DNA from: Parapedobacter tibetensis | Lineage (GTDB): Bacteria; Bacteroidota; Bacteroidia; Sphingobacteriales; Sphingobacteriaceae | Direction of reading: 5' to 3' | Length of the DNA: 64,000 bases | NCBI RefSeq assembly: GCF_024643205.1 | Contig: NZ_JAMKQJ010000004.1 | Span: forward strand, 437,801-501,800 | Shown here: one piece after another, positions 35,991 to 45,413 of the stretch | How positions within the stretch are numbered: position 1 is the stretch's first letter | Layout: every line of letters starts with the position of its first letter | Translations under genes and position numbers: made by a program | Notes under the pieces: model-generated | What the model was told of the DNA's origin: nothing | What the model saw: only the letters and a program-made list of their open reading frames with translations | Databases searched by the model: none

Positions 35991-38321
35991 CTATTTCCTA
36001 CCTCTCGCCTTCTTCTTTGGCTTTTTGTCGTCAGCTTCAGCCCATTTAAGCACATCAGCATAAGTGATATCTTGTACTTCGGCACCTTTGGGTATCTTGA
36101 TATTCTGTTTGCCAAAGCGGATAAACGGCCCCCAGCGGCCGTTTTCTATACGTGCGTCAGGGTTTTCATCAAAGGTCTTAACAATTTTCTCGATATCCTT
36201 TTGTCGCTTTTCCTTGATAATCTGGATAGCAGACTCCTCAGTCACATCATGTGGATCGACATCCTTAGGCAAGGAGTAAAACGCGTTGTCATGACGGATA
36301 TAAGGGCCGAATCTACCAATGGCCACGGTCATATCTTTGCTTTCAAACTCCCCTACTTTCTTGGGCAATTTGAATAACTCCAATGCATCTTCGAAAGTAA
36401 TGGTTTCAATCATCTGTCCAGAGCGAAGGCTTGCAAAACGGGGTTTTTCCTCATCATCCGCTGCTCCTATCTGCACCATCGGGCCAAACCGCCCAATACG
36501 CACGCTGACTCGTTTGCCGGTTTCAGGGTCGATGCCCAGCTCCCTTTCATTGGTGGCCCGATCAGCGGTTTTAATCGTCATTTCCACTTCACTATGGAAT
36601 GGTTCATAGAAACTATGGAGCATAGCGGTCCATTCTTTCAGTCCCTGCGCTATTTCATCAAACTCCTTCTCCACATTGGCGGTAAAATTGAAATCAACGA
36701 TTCCTTTGAAGTGTTCAACCAAAAAATCATTCACCACTGCACCGATATCCGTTGGAAATAATTTGGTTCTTTCAGCACCTGTGATCTCGGCTTTCTTTAG
36801 GGTCGTTAGTTCACCTGCGTGGAGTTCCAATACCCGATAGTCCCGGGATTTCCCCTCACGGTCTTCCTTTACCACATAGCCACGGTTTTGGATCGTAGAG
36901 ATGGTGGGCGCATAGGTAGAAGGACGGCCTATGCCTAATTCCTCCAGTTTTTTGACCAAACTCGCTTCAGTATAACGCGCTGGTGGGCGCGAGAAGCGTT
37001 CGGTGGCTGTCATGCTTCGCAATTGTACTTGTTGGTTCTTTTGCAATGGCGGTAGTAGGGTATTATCCGCATCGCTGTCGAAGCTGGGCTCGTGTTCATC
37101 ATCCGTGGATTCGAAATAGACCTTGAGGAATCCGTCAAATTTCATGACTTCACCGTTAGCCACCAATTCTTCTTTACGTGTAGAAATGCCGATTTTTGCA
37201 ATGGTCTTCTCGAACTCAGCCTCACTCATCTGTGAAGCGATTGCTCGCTTCCAAATCAATTCATACAGCCGTTTTTCGGCGTTGTCGCCATCTGTTGTAT
37301 GCTGGTTAAAGTAAGTAGGCCTGATCGCTTCGTGTGCCTCCTGCGCACCTGCCGATTTAGTTTTGTATTGACGTAGTTTATGATATCTATCGCCGTATGC
37401 TGTCCTTATTTGCTGTTCGGCCTCTTGTAAAGCGGTATTGCTTAAATTTACTGAATCTGTACGCATGTAGGTGATTCGACCTGATTCATAGAGCCGCTGT
37501 GCCACGGACATGGTACGCGCCACCGAAAATCCGAGCTTGCGGCTGGCCTCCTGTTGCAATGTGGAAGTGGTAAATGGTGCGGCGGGGTTGCGTTTGGAAG
37601 GTTTGGTTTCCAAGCTATTGACGATAAAATCCGCATTTATACAATCGGCAAGAAAACGTTCTGCCTCGGCGACATCCACAAATCGTTGGGGCAATTCGGC
37701 TTTAAATAATTCCTTGGGCTTATCGGTATGGAAAATAGCCACGATTTTGAAAGCGGCCTCCGCCTTAAATCGATTAATTTCACGTTCACGGTCCACAATC
37801 AGGCGAACCGCAACAGATTGCACCCTTCCAGCGGAGAGAGCTGGCTTCACTTTTTTCCACAATACCGGGGAGAGCTCAAAGCCCACCAACCTGTCGAGTA
37901 CCCTTCTGGCCTGTTGAGCATTTACAAGGTTGAAATCTATTCCCCTTGGCGTATCAATAGCCTTGAGTATGGCCGGCTTGGTGATTTCATGGAAAACAAT
38001 CCGTTTCGTTTTGTCGGCACTAAGGCCAAGCGTTTCATATAGGTGCCAAGAAATCGCTTCCCCCTCGCGGTCCTCGTCGGATGCGAGCCATACCGTCTCT
38101 GCAGTCTTGGCCAATCTCTTTAATTCACTGACTATAGCCTTTTTATCAGAAGGAACCTCGTATTTTTGTTCAAAATTATTTGCCGTATCGATCGCATCAT
38201 CAGTCTTCACCAAATCGCGGATATGCCCGTAACTAGACTTTACCAAAAAGTCTTTGCCCAGGTATCCTTCTATTGTTTTTGCTTTCGCTGGGGACTCTAC
38301 AATCAGTAAATTTTTCGCCAT
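35991..38321 (-). CDS. topA: DNA topoisomerase I (type IA)
   Basis: Relaxes negative supercoils. ATG 38321 (MAKNLLIVESPAKAKTIEGY) is chosen over an upstream in-frame codon because Toprim begins there. Toprim acidic residues are in DEDREGEAI (about 64-72); the catalytic tyrosine is Y285 in ITYMRTDS. GIGRPSTYAPTI and YTEASLVKKLEELG follow. The C-terminal region has no zinc fingers but three short repeats (GRFGPMVQIG, GRFGPYIRH, GRWGPFIRFG) of the Topo_C_Rpt type, then a Lys/Arg-rich tail KKKARGRK. Length, 776 residues, is usual for this phylum. Confidence 0.97.
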   Translation of the reverse strand: MAKNLLIVESPAKAKTIEGYLGKDFLVKSSYGHIRDLVKTDDAIDTANNFEQKYEVPSDKKAIVSELKRLAKTAETVWLASDEDREGEAISWHLYETLGLSADKTKRIVFHEITKPAILKAIDTPRGIDFNLVNAQQARRVLDRLVGFELSPVLWKKVKPALSAGRVQSVAVRLIVDREREINRFKAEAAFKIVAIFHTDKPKELFKAELPQRFVDVAEAERFLADCINADFIVNSLETKPSKRNPAAPFTTSTLQQEASRKLGFSVARTMSVAQRLYESGRITYMRTDSVNLSNTALQEAEQQIRTAYGDRYHKLRQYKTKSAGAQEAHEAIRPTYFNQHTTDGDNAEKRLYELIWKRAIASQMSEAEFEKTIAKIGISTRKEELVANGEVMKFDGFLKVYFESTDDEHEPSFDSDADNTLLPPLQKNQQVQLRSMTATERFSRPPARYTEASLVKKLEELGIGRPSTYAPTISTIQNRGYVVKEDREGKSRDYRVLELHAGELTTLKKAEITGAERTKLFPTDIGAVVNDFLVEHFKGIVDFNFTANVEKEFDEIAQGLKEWTAMLHSFYEPFHSEVEMTIKTADRATNERELGIDPETGKRVSVRIGRFGPMVQIGAADDEEKPRFASLRSGQMIETITFEDALELFKLPKKVGEFESKDMTVAIGRFGPYIRHDNAFYSLPKDVDPHDVTEESAIQIIKEKRQKDIEKIVKTFDENPDARIENGRWGPFIRFGKQNIKIPKGAEVQDITYADVLKWAEADDKKPKKKARGRK

Positions 38322-38342
38322 TGATTCTTCAGATTTCTGCAA

Positions 38343-38483
38343 ATAAAGGGATTTATTTAGGGAATGGCAAAACGTTTTGTGTTTTTTGATAAAAGTTGGA
38401 AAATCTGAAAGTCCAAAAGTTGGAACACGGGTGGCACGGATTTGACTGAATCTACACAGATTTTCCTATCTCCAGCAAGGGAG
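38343..38483. other. Intergenic gap with a REP-like fragment
   Basis: Between ubiA and topA. Bases 38425-38465 (GGTGGCACGGATT, CTACACAGATTTTC) are a degenerate relative of the element at 31653-31743. No promoter of strict consensus was found for topA here. Confidence 0.4.
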
Positions 38484-39332
38484 TCAGAAAATCATATCCA
38501 ACAGAAAAAAACAAGCAAACACCACGGAGGCGATACCATTGGTGGTCATGAAGGCGCGATTTACACGCCTCAAGTCTGTGGGGCTAACAATCCAATGCTG
38601 GTAAATAAGCAATAGGATATAGAAAGCCACCCCTAGCATATAAAACCAGCCCAGCTGGATAAAAAACATGGGCAATGTCACAAAAATGGCCGAAAACATG
38701 TGAAAGACTTCCGATACCCTAAGCGCCTTTTGCTTCCCGAGCCATGCCGGGATGGAGTTCAAATTGTGCTCACGGTCAAACTCCTCATCCTGTAGCGCAT
38801 AGATGATATCAAACCCTCCCACCCAAAACAATACCGCTAACGAATAGAAGATGGGTACAATATGGAATGTACCGGTGACCACGAGGTAAGCCCCTAACGG
38901 GGCCAAGCCCAGCCCCAAGCCCAAAATCAAATGACAAAGCGGTGTGAATCTTTTGGTATAACTATATCCCAGTACTACCGCCAAGGCCACCGGCGATAGG
39001 TAAAAGCATACCGGGTTGATAAACCATGTAGCTCCCACAAACAGGATGCAATTGATGATGGTAAATGCTAGTGCCTGCCGGGGGCTTATCCTACCTGCCG
39101 GAATATCACGCATGACCGTACGCGGATTTTCTGCGTCAATCTCCCGGTCCAAATAGCGGTTGAATGCCATAGCAGCGTTGCGGGCAAACACCATGCATGC
39201 TAACATCAATACCAGTTTCAACCAATCAAAGCCGTATTCAGTAGTATTGATGGCCAGAAAAAAACCAATGATGGCGAATGGAAGTGCAAAAATGCTATGC
39301 GCGAAGAGGACAAGTGAAAAATATTTGTTCAT
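38484..39332 (-). CDS. ubiA: UbiA-family polyprenyltransferase of quinone synthesis
   Basis: Membrane prenyltransferase that attaches a polyprenyl chain to an aromatic ring. Eight or nine helices; the Mg2+-pyrophosphate motifs are NRYLDREID (58-66) followed by ENPRT, and DEEFDREHNLNS (about 190-201). Bacteroidota make menaquinone, and this subfamily is often called 4-hydroxybenzoate octaprenyltransferase or MqnP of the futalosine route; the window has no other gene of either route to decide. Length, 282 residues, normal. It starts 10 bases after ysxC and is probably cotranscribed. Confidence 0.9.
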   Translation of the reverse strand: MNKYFSLVLFAHSIFALPFAIIGFFLAINTTEYGFDWLKLVLMLACMVFARNAAMAFNRYLDREIDAENPRTVMRDIPAGRISPRQALAFTIINCILFVGATWFINPVCFYLSPVALAVVLGYSYTKRFTPLCHLILGLGLGLAPLGAYLVVTGTFHIVPIFYSLAVLFWVGGFDIIYALQDEEFDREHNLNSIPAWLGKQKALRVSEVFHMFSAIFVTLPMFFIQLGWFYMLGVAFYILLLIYQHWIVSPTDLRRVNRAFMTTNGIASVVFACFFLLDMIF

Positions 39333-39342
39333 AAAGGAATAA

Positions 39343-39963
39343 TCAGTAATCTACCTTCTCAACCTGTTGGAAGTTATTGTTGATTTCATCGATGGCAGTG
39401 AGCAATTGCGCACAGCCCAGCCGTGTTCCGGCAGAAGTGAGGAAATGGGGAGGCACTTCCTCAAACCATTGCAGCAATGCTTGCTGGAACTTTTCAACAT
39501 GAGCGCCGGATCTGACTTGCGATAACTTATCAGCCTTGGTAAAGACCAACATGAATGGGATGCCATTTTCGCCAAGCCAACAGCAAAAATCCAAATCGTT
39601 TTGCTGCGGCTCAAGGCGGCTATCCACCAATACAAACACGCATTGCAGGTTTTCACGCGTCATAAGGTAACGGCGAATGAATTTTTCCCATGCAGCTCGA
39701 TTGGTTTTGGAGGTCTTGGCAAAGCCATATCCCGGCAAATCCACCAAATACCAATTATCGTTAATCAAGAAATGATTGATTAACTGTGTTTTACCTGGAG
39801 TCTGGGAGGTTTTGGCCAAATGGCGTTTGCCCGTTAATGCATTGATGAGCGAAGATTTACCCACGTTGGATCGGCCAATGAAGGCATACTCCGGTAGGTT
39901 CGCTGCCGGCAGTTTATCCACCCGGGTATTGCTGCAAATGAATGTTGCCGATTTGATAACCAT
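39343..39963 (-). CDS. ysxC: Ribosome biogenesis GTPase YsxC/YihA
   Basis: Essential GTPase in late 50S assembly. G1 GRSNVGKS at 30-37, G2 TPGKT (about 56-60), G3 DLPGYGFA, G4 TKAD (about 145-148) and G5 SAGTRLG in the sequence TSAGTRLG. Length of 206 residues is usual. It heads the minus-strand group with ubiA and topA; its start codon is at ATG 39963, with a purine-poor upstream region typical for this phylum. Confidence 0.96.
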   Translation of the reverse strand: MVIKSATFICSNTRVDKLPAANLPEYAFIGRSNVGKSSLINALTGKRHLAKTSQTPGKTQLINHFLINDNWYLVDLPGYGFAKTSKTNRAAWEKFIRRYLMTRENLQCVFVLVDSRLEPQQNDLDFCCWLGENGIPFMLVFTKADKLSQVRSGAHVEKFQQALLQWFEEVPPHFLTSAGTRLGCAQLLTAIDEINNNFQQVEKVDY

Positions 39964-40094
39964 TGCGCAAATGTAAGGTTTCCTGTATTATTTTTTCAAC
40001 CTAACCTACAAAGCGCCTTTGTGATCTCTGCGTGAACAGGATAGCACACTCACAATTATTTTAGCTAAATTCGCCACTATAAAACGTATAACCC

Positions 40095-41108
40095 ATGAAA
40101 CACCTCTGTATCGTGTTGATATTATTTTCCATGCATTTCGTCGTTTTTGGTCAAACACGATACGTAATGGTTATCCACGGCGGGGCGGGCACGATTTTGA
40201 AGAAAAACATGAGCCCCGAACAAGAAAAAGCTTTCCATGAAACGCTTACTCAGGCACTGCAAGCCGGGTATGCCCAATTGCAGGCGGGTAAAAGCAGTGT
40301 AGATGCGGTGGAAGCAGCCATCCTGATTATGGAAGACTCCCCCCTCTTCAATGCCGGAAAAGGCGCCGTATTTACGCATGAAGGCAAAAACGAACTTGAT
40401 GCTTCCATCATGTCGGGCGCTAACTGCATGGCCGGCGCGGTGGCCGGTGTTACCACGATACGGAACCCCATAAGGGCTGCCCGGGCCGTGATGGAGCAAT
40501 CGGAACATGTCATGCTAACTGGAAAAGGGGCCGAAACATTTGCCGAGTCCAAGGGGCTCGACATGGTAACCCCTGAATACTTCTGGACAGAAGGCCGATG
40601 GAAAGCATTGCAACGCGTATTGAAACAGGACTCTATCAATATGCAGCTCGACCATGATGGCAACCAACAATCGAACAAAACACCCCTTGATAAAGACTAT
40701 AAATATGGCACCGTGGGTGCTGTGGCTTTGGATAAGGCCGGCAATCTTGCTGCAGGCACCTCCACAGGTGGCATGACCAACAAACGCTACGGACGTGTAG
40801 GCGATGCACCCATCATTGGGGCCGGTACCTTTGCCAACGACCGGGTGGGAATCTCCTGTACGGGTTGGGGCGAATTTTTCATCAGAGGCATCGCTGCTTA
40901 TGATGTGGCGGCCCAAATGGAATACGCCCAAACACCCTTAGCCGAATCCGCCGCCAATGTCATTGAAAAAATCGGTAAAACGGGTGGTGATGGAGGGATG
41001 ATTGCCTTGGATAGGGACGGGAACATCGCCATGCCGTTCAATACGGCCGGTATGTACCGGGGAGCAATTACTGAATCTGGGGAGGTAGAAATTGGAATAT
41101 ATCAATGA
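40095..41108 (+). CDS. Exported isoaspartyl peptidase / L-asparaginase (Ntn hydrolase)
   Basis: Plant-type asparaginase that hydrolyses isoaspartyl dipeptides and asparagine after self-cleavage into two subunits. A signal peptide ends near FGQ (residue 20). Oxyanion-hole HGGAGT is at about 28-33, the nucleophile is Thr206 in KYGTVGAVALD and is exposed by autocleavage; TSTGGMTNKRYGRVGDAPIIGAG (given as TSTGGMTNKRYGR and VGDAPIIGAG) is the substrate-binding part. Length, 337 residues, normal. A periplasmic location is implied. Its stop overlaps the start of the NlpC/P60 gene (ATGA). Confidence 0.94.
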   Translation: MKHLCIVLILFSMHFVVFGQTRYVMVIHGGAGTILKKNMSPEQEKAFHETLTQALQAGYAQLQAGKSSVDAVEAAILIMEDSPLFNAGKGAVFTHEGKNELDASIMSGANCMAGAVAGVTTIRNPIRAARAVMEQSEHVMLTGKGAETFAESKGLDMVTPEYFWTEGRWKALQRVLKQDSINMQLDHDGNQQSNKTPLDKDYKYGTVGAVALDKAGNLAAGTSTGGMTNKRYGRVGDAPIIGAGTFANDRVGISCTGWGEFFIRGIAAYDVAAQMEYAQTPLAESAANVIEKIGKTGGDGGMIALDRDGNIAMPFNTAGMYRGAITESGEVEIGIYQ

Positions 41109-41782
41109 AAGGCTCAGCACAGCGCCAATTGCATACCACAGCTACATGGTTTAGGTTGCCATTCGGATCAATAGCGTTTCGTATTAATCTAGCGATTTGT
41201 TTGTTGCTTTCTACCTTACTTTTTAACGGGTGTCTTACCCGTAAAAACGCACTCCCATCAGACAGGACTGTCAAATCCAACCCCTATAAAAATAGAAAAC
41301 CAGCAAGGGGCACCATCCTCACCGATGCATCCACTTCACCCAGGGATGTGCGTGCATCAGGGAAAGGCCTGCTTGAAGGATATGCAGAAGTGTTGGGTGT
41401 GAATACCAACGAATTGCAAAACCAAGCATTGTACACCTATATCGATGATTGGATGGGCACTCCTCATCGCCTTGGTGGTACCGACCGACGAGGAATCGAT
41501 TGTTCCGCGTTTGTGGGTATGGTGATGCATGATATCTATGGTAAGCCGATACCTCGCGTTTCAAGGGAAATGGCACAGCACATTAAGCGCAAATATGAAA
41601 GGCAATTGAGGGAAGGTGACTTGGTTTTCTTCTCATTCGGCCGCAAGGATATCGATCATGTGGGCATCTACTTGCATAATAATAAATTTGTGCATGTATC
41701 CACCAGCAAGGGTGTAATTATCAGCGATCTCCACGATGCCTGGTATTACAAATATTTTACCCGAGCAGGCTCACCCAAATAG
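41105..41782 (+). CDS. NlpC/P60 peptidoglycan endopeptidase, lipoprotein-like
   Basis: C40 cysteine peptidase that cuts peptide stems of peptidoglycan. The N-terminal hydrophobic segment ends in LLFNGC, a probable lipobox near residue 43 (unusually late, so a shorter start is possible). The C-terminal domain has the catalytic cysteine C133 in GIDCSAF, H185 in DHVGIYLH and H197 in HVSTSKG. RGIDCSAFVGMVM and GDLVFFSFG are family motifs; the arrangement resembles E. coli Spr/MepS. It overlaps the isoaspartyl peptidase gene by four bases, a sensible pairing for envelope turnover. Confidence 0.93.
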   Translation: MKGSAQRQLHTTATWFRLPFGSIAFRINLAICLLLSTLLFNGCLTRKNALPSDRTVKSNPYKNRKPARGTILTDASTSPRDVRASGKGLLEGYAEVLGVNTNELQNQALYTYIDDWMGTPHRLGGTDRRGIDCSAFVGMVMHDIYGKPIPRVSREMAQHIKRKYERQLREGDLVFFSFGRKDIDHVGIYLHNNKFVHVSTSKGVIISDLHDAWYYKYFTRAGSPK

Positions 41783-41837
41783 TAAATATTACGTTACTTA
41801 TCTACTTGTTAAGTAGATTTTTTTATATTTTTACGAT

Positions 41838-42329
41838 ATGAAAGGATGTTTGGTCCTCATCATCGTAATCACCTTGGGTATGGCGAAACAGCCAGCAGTA
41901 CAGAAACATGTGCCATTGGTTACGCTAGATAAGTTGGAAAAGCGGTTGGAAAACAGTGGTGATACTACCTTCGTAGTCAACTTATGGGCCACATGGTGTG
42001 CACCTTGTGTTGCTGAAATGCCCCATTTCGAAAAATTGCAACAAAACTATCAGTCGGCCCCCTTGAAAGTACTTTTCGTTAGTTTGGATACCAAACATAA
42101 CCAAGCTACTGTAACAAAATTTGTCCACGAAAGGGGGTTGAAAAATGAAGTGTTATTGCTCGATGAAAAAAATGAGCAATATTTCATCGACAAAATTAGC
42201 ACAGAATGGTCTGGAGCCATACCGGCGACACTGTTTGTGAATACAAGCAAAGGCATACGGGTTTTTAAGGAACAGGAGTTTGATTACCAACAACTCGAAA
42301 AAGATTATTTGTCTATTGTTCACCAATAA
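41838..42329 (+). CDS. TlpA-like thioredoxin-fold protein
   Basis: Exported thiol-disulfide protein of 163 residues. A short hydrophobic N-terminus (LVLIIVITLG) acts as signal or anchor. The active site is WCAPC at 53-57 within NLWATWCAPCVAEMP, typical of TlpA/ResA proteins that reduce periplasmic disulfides. Cis-Pro is in AIPATLFVN. It is followed after 10 bases by the redoxin gene 42340, so the two likely form one unit. Confidence 0.92.
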   Translation: MKGCLVLIIVITLGMAKQPAVQKHVPLVTLDKLEKRLENSGDTTFVVNLWATWCAPCVAEMPHFEKLQQNYQSAPLKVLFVSLDTKHNQATVTKFVHERGLKNEVLLLDEKNEQYFIDKISTEWSGAIPATLFVNTSKGIRVFKEQEFDYQQLEKDYLSIVHQ

Positions 42330-42339
42330 AAATTGAGTC

Positions 42340-42954
42340 ATGAAAGTATTTAGTGTTTTATTAATCGGGTTGGCTACACTGTTTACAGCCAGTACCCCTA
42401 CCTCCAATGACGGGTATCAACTCGGCGATGTGGTAGCGGATTTCAAGCTGAAAAATGTGGATGGCAACAAGCTATCGCTTGCCGACTACCCTGATGCAAA
42501 AGGGTTCATTCTTATTTTTACCTGCAATACTTGTCCGGTAGCAGTGGCAAATGAAGATCGCATCATCGCTTTAGACCAAAAATACAAGGCCTTAGGGTAT
42601 CCGGTCATTGCTATTAACCCCAATGATGCCGGCGTAGCACCGAGGGAGTCATACGAGCAAATGCAGCAACGTGCCAAAGATAAAGGGTTTACCTTCCCTT
42701 ATCTTCTCGATCCTGACCATGTTGTTACCAAGCGTTTTGCAGCGACACATACACCGCATACGTTCCTCCTACAAAAAACGGATAATGGCAACGTACTGCA
42801 ATATATCGGCGCCATAGATGATGACAGTAGAGGTGGAAATCCCAGCACCAAATTTGTGGAAGAAGCCATCGCAGCACTGGAGGCGGGAAAAAGCCCCGAC
42901 CCTAACAAGACAAAAGCGGTAGGCTGCACCATCAAGTGGAAAAAAAGTGAGTGA
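42340..42954 (+). CDS. Peroxiredoxin-like thioredoxin-family protein
   Basis: Exported redoxin of 204 residues (signal MKVFSVLLIGLATLFTAS). AhpC/TSA-type fold with LGDVVADFKLKNVDG and the active motif TCNTCP (Cys62 and Cys65), in the position of the peroxidatic site, which in this subgroup reads xCxxCP. FPYLLDPDHVV and THTPHTFLL follow. Relatives are annotated as thioredoxin family proteins; peroxidase activity is not proven. It directly follows the TlpA-like gene, which could recycle it. Confidence 0.9.
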   Translation: MKVFSVLLIGLATLFTASTPTSNDGYQLGDVVADFKLKNVDGNKLSLADYPDAKGFILIFTCNTCPVAVANEDRIIALDQKYKALGYPVIAINPNDAGVAPRESYEQMQQRAKDKGFTFPYLLDPDHVVTKRFAATHTPHTFLLQKTDNGNVLQYIGAIDDDSRGGNPSTKFVEEAIAALEAGKSPDPNKTKAVGCTIKWKKSE

Positions 42955-43014
42955 TAAAGTGTATCTTCCTCACATTATCAATCCTGTGTTGCCTTTCGGT
43001 TGGATTTGATATAC

Positions 43015-43058
43015 ACATAAGCGCATCCCTCCAATCATAACTGAGGGTGCGCTTATGT
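43015..43058. terminator. Long hairpin between convergent genes
   Basis: ACATAAGCGCATCCCTC (43015-43031) pairs with GAGGGTGCGCTTATGT (43043-43058), 16 pairs with a one-base bulge. It touches the stop codon of the minus-strand transaminase gene. There is no T-run on either side, so it may act as a transcript-end stabiliser rather than a classic terminator. Confidence 0.6.
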
Positions 43059-43912
43059 CATAAAGCTTCAATCCGCTTGATGAATGCCTGTTGGATACGC
43101 CGTGTAACCTGACCTACATCCGTACTCACAACCAATTGCTCACTGCCTATTCGCATGGAACCAATTGCTGTTACTTGCATGGTAGTGCCCGTCAAAAAAG
43201 CCTCATCCCCAAAGGGTAAATCATTAACGGAAATAGCCTTTTCCTCGACTTCGATACCCATTTCTCCACAGAGCAAAATCACCAAGTTCCGAGTTATGCC
43301 CGGAAGGATATGTGGGCCTTCGGGATGTGTGTAAACAATGCCATTTCTCACAAAAAAGACGGAAGTACATGAGCCTTCCGTAACTAATCCGTTTCGTATG
43401 AGCACATTTTCTAAGACACCTTGTTGGTGGGCAAAATTATTTGCCAAGACATTTGCTATCAACGAAATGGATTTAATATTGCAACGATGCCACCTGAAAT
43501 CTTCTGAAAGAATTACATCAACCAACTTCTGTTCGAACCCCCCTAAGGATAAGTGAAAGGCATATAGCAATACTGTTGGCTCAACATCTGCCGGGAAATA
43601 ATGGGTTCGAGGTGCCGCACCCCTTGTAATTTGGATATAAACGGCTCCTTCGTTGCATCCAGCCCGAACAACGGCCTCCGATGCCGTAGTCTTCAACGAA
43701 TCGACATCGTAGGCAATACCTACTTCTGCAAGACCAGCTTTCAACCGCTGGATATGTTCATCAGGGGTGAACAGCTTGTTCTGGTAAAAAGGGATAACTT
43801 CGTATATACCATCGCCAAGCATAAAGCCCCGATCGAATACAGAAACTGTGGCTTGGTCATGCGGCAACCATTGTCCATTTAAAAACACCTCCTTGGGATA
43901 CGACTTCCTCAT
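43058..43912 (-). CDS. Class IV aminotransferase, D-amino acid transaminase type
   Basis: Fold-type IV PLP enzyme of 284 residues. N-terminal SVFDRGFMLGDGIYEVIPFY is the family start, the PLP lysine is K147 in HRCNIKSISLI, and EGSCTSVFFV and LPGITRNLVI are the downstream motifs. The RWHRCNIKS context and the RTHYFP segment resemble D-alanine aminotransferase more than branched-chain IlvE, so D-glutamate/D-alanine supply for peptidoglycan is the more likely role; specificity in this family is hard to call by eye. Monocistronic. Confidence 0.88.
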   Translation of the reverse strand: MRKSYPKEVFLNGQWLPHDQATVSVFDRGFMLGDGIYEVIPFYQNKLFTPDEHIQRLKAGLAEVGIAYDVDSLKTTASEAVVRAGCNEGAVYIQITRGAAPRTHYFPADVEPTVLLYAFHLSLGGFEQKLVDVILSEDFRWHRCNIKSISLIANVLANNFAHQQGVLENVLIRNGLVTEGSCTSVFFVRNGIVYTHPEGPHILPGITRNLVILLCGEMGIEVEEKAISVNDLPFGDEAFLTGTTMQVTAIGSMRIGSEQLVVSTDVGQVTRRIQQAFIKRIEAL

Positions 43913-44073
43913 TTGATTTGAAACGATTAATTAGTAAACGGGAGCCAATATACAGGTTTTATGGTATATTTAGAACGAATTTAAATTGCCATTCCCTATG
44001 GATACCTTCATCCCCAACTTCACAGTGTATGGTTTAATTGGTAACTTTAGGCATTTTAAATTCCAAAATATGT

Positions 44074-45408
44074 ATGGATGATTTTATAGCTGCTCGTTCA
44101 CAAATGGCAATGTCCCTGGGGTTCCACATCATTTTTGCATGCGTGGGGATGGTCATGCCGTTTTTCATGGCCATATCACATTTTATCTACCTCAAAACAG
44201 GCAACCCAATTTATAAGGGGCTGACGAAGGCATGGAGCAAGGGCGTGGCCATATTGTTTGCCACAGGGGCTGTATCTGGCACGATGCTTTCCTTTGAATT
44301 GGGTTTGCTCTGGCCTACCTTTATGGAGCATGCAGGCCCAATCTTCGGCATGCCTTTTTCTTTGGAGGGCACCGCTTTTTTCATAGAGGCCATTGCGCTC
44401 GGTTTTTTCCTGTATGGTTGGGACCGACTGAAACCGTGGTTCCATTGGGTCACCGGGCTGATTGTAGGACTTAGCGGATTAGCCTCAGGCATATTGGTGG
44501 TAGCCGCCAATGCTTGGATGAACAGCCCCGCAGGGTTCGATTTCGTCGATGGGGAGTACCTAAACATTGACCCGATACAGGCGATGTTTAACGATGCATG
44601 GTTTTCCCAGGCATTGCATATGACCTTGGCTGCATTTGCGGCTACCGGATTTGCCGTGGCCGGCATCCATGCCTTGATGATTCTCAAGCGAAAAAACGTG
44701 GCCTTTCATACCGCCGCTTTCCGGATTGCTGCCTTATCCGCTTGTATTGCTGCTGTGTTACAACCTATCAGTGGAGATATTTCAGCCAAGGATGTAGCCA
44801 AGCGGCAACCGGCAAAGTTGGCCGCCATGGAGGCCCATTTCGAAACCGAACCCAGGGCTCCATTCATTATTGGTGGCATTCCCGATGAGGAACAAGAAAC
44901 CGTGAAGTATGCCATCAAGATACCCGGATTACTGAGCTTCCTTGCACATGGCGATGTAGACAAACCTGTAATGGGACTGAAGGATATCCCGAAAGACGAG
45001 TGGCCTCCGGTCGCCATTACGCATTATGCATTTCAGCTGATGGTGACATTGGGCATGTTGCTGGTATTGCTGTCCCTTCTTTATTTCTTTGCCCTCACCA
45101 AACGAAAAACTTGGTTGGTAAGCAGGTGGTTTCTTCGCTTATTTGTCATTGCCACCCCAATGGGTTATATTGCGGTGGAGGCCGGGTGGGTTGTCACGGA
45201 AGTTGGCCGTCAACCTTGGATAATCCATGGCATCATGCGTACCGCGGATGCGGTGACCCCGATGCCGGGTATCGTTTATTCCTTCTATTTGTTCACCGGG
45301 GTCTTCCTTTCTCTATCGGCCATTGTGGTTTTTCTGTTGTACCGCCAGATGAAAATGGTGGGTAAGCTCTATGATGTGACCGACCCCAATTACCAGCCCA
45401 AGCAATAA
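44074..45408 (+). CDS. cydA: Cytochrome bd oxidase subunit I
   Basis: Quinol oxidase subunit with hemes b558, b595 and d. ATG 44074 (MDDFIAARSQMAMSLGFH) is chosen because it begins at the conserved N-terminus; H18 there is the expected b595 ligand. Nine helices, ALHMTLAAF with a heme ligand, and the quinol-site GRQPW in EVGRQPWIIHG are visible. At about 444 residues the Q-loop is short, as in the bd-II/CIO-like group. cydB follows after five bases; no small CydX-like gene is visible after cydB, and cydDC are not in the window. Confidence 0.96.
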   Translation: MDDFIAARSQMAMSLGFHIIFACVGMVMPFFMAISHFIYLKTGNPIYKGLTKAWSKGVAILFATGAVSGTMLSFELGLLWPTFMEHAGPIFGMPFSLEGTAFFIEAIALGFFLYGWDRLKPWFHWVTGLIVGLSGLASGILVVAANAWMNSPAGFDFVDGEYLNIDPIQAMFNDAWFSQALHMTLAAFAATGFAVAGIHALMILKRKNVAFHTAAFRIAALSACIAAVLQPISGDISAKDVAKRQPAKLAAMEAHFETEPRAPFIIGGIPDEEQETVKYAIKIPGLLSFLAHGDVDKPVMGLKDIPKDEWPPVAITHYAFQLMVTLGMLLVLLSLLYFFALTKRKTWLVSRWFLRLFVIATPMGYIAVEAGWVVTEVGRQPWIIHGIMRTADAVTPMPGIVYSFYLFTGVFLSLSAIVVFLLYRQMKMVGKLYDVTDPNYQPKQ

Positions 45409-45413
45409 TCACT

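Noticed and set aside
43058..43912. Branched-chain aminotransferase IlvE
   Set aside because: The context of the PLP lysine and the length fit D-amino acid transaminases better; left as a type assignment without a symbol.
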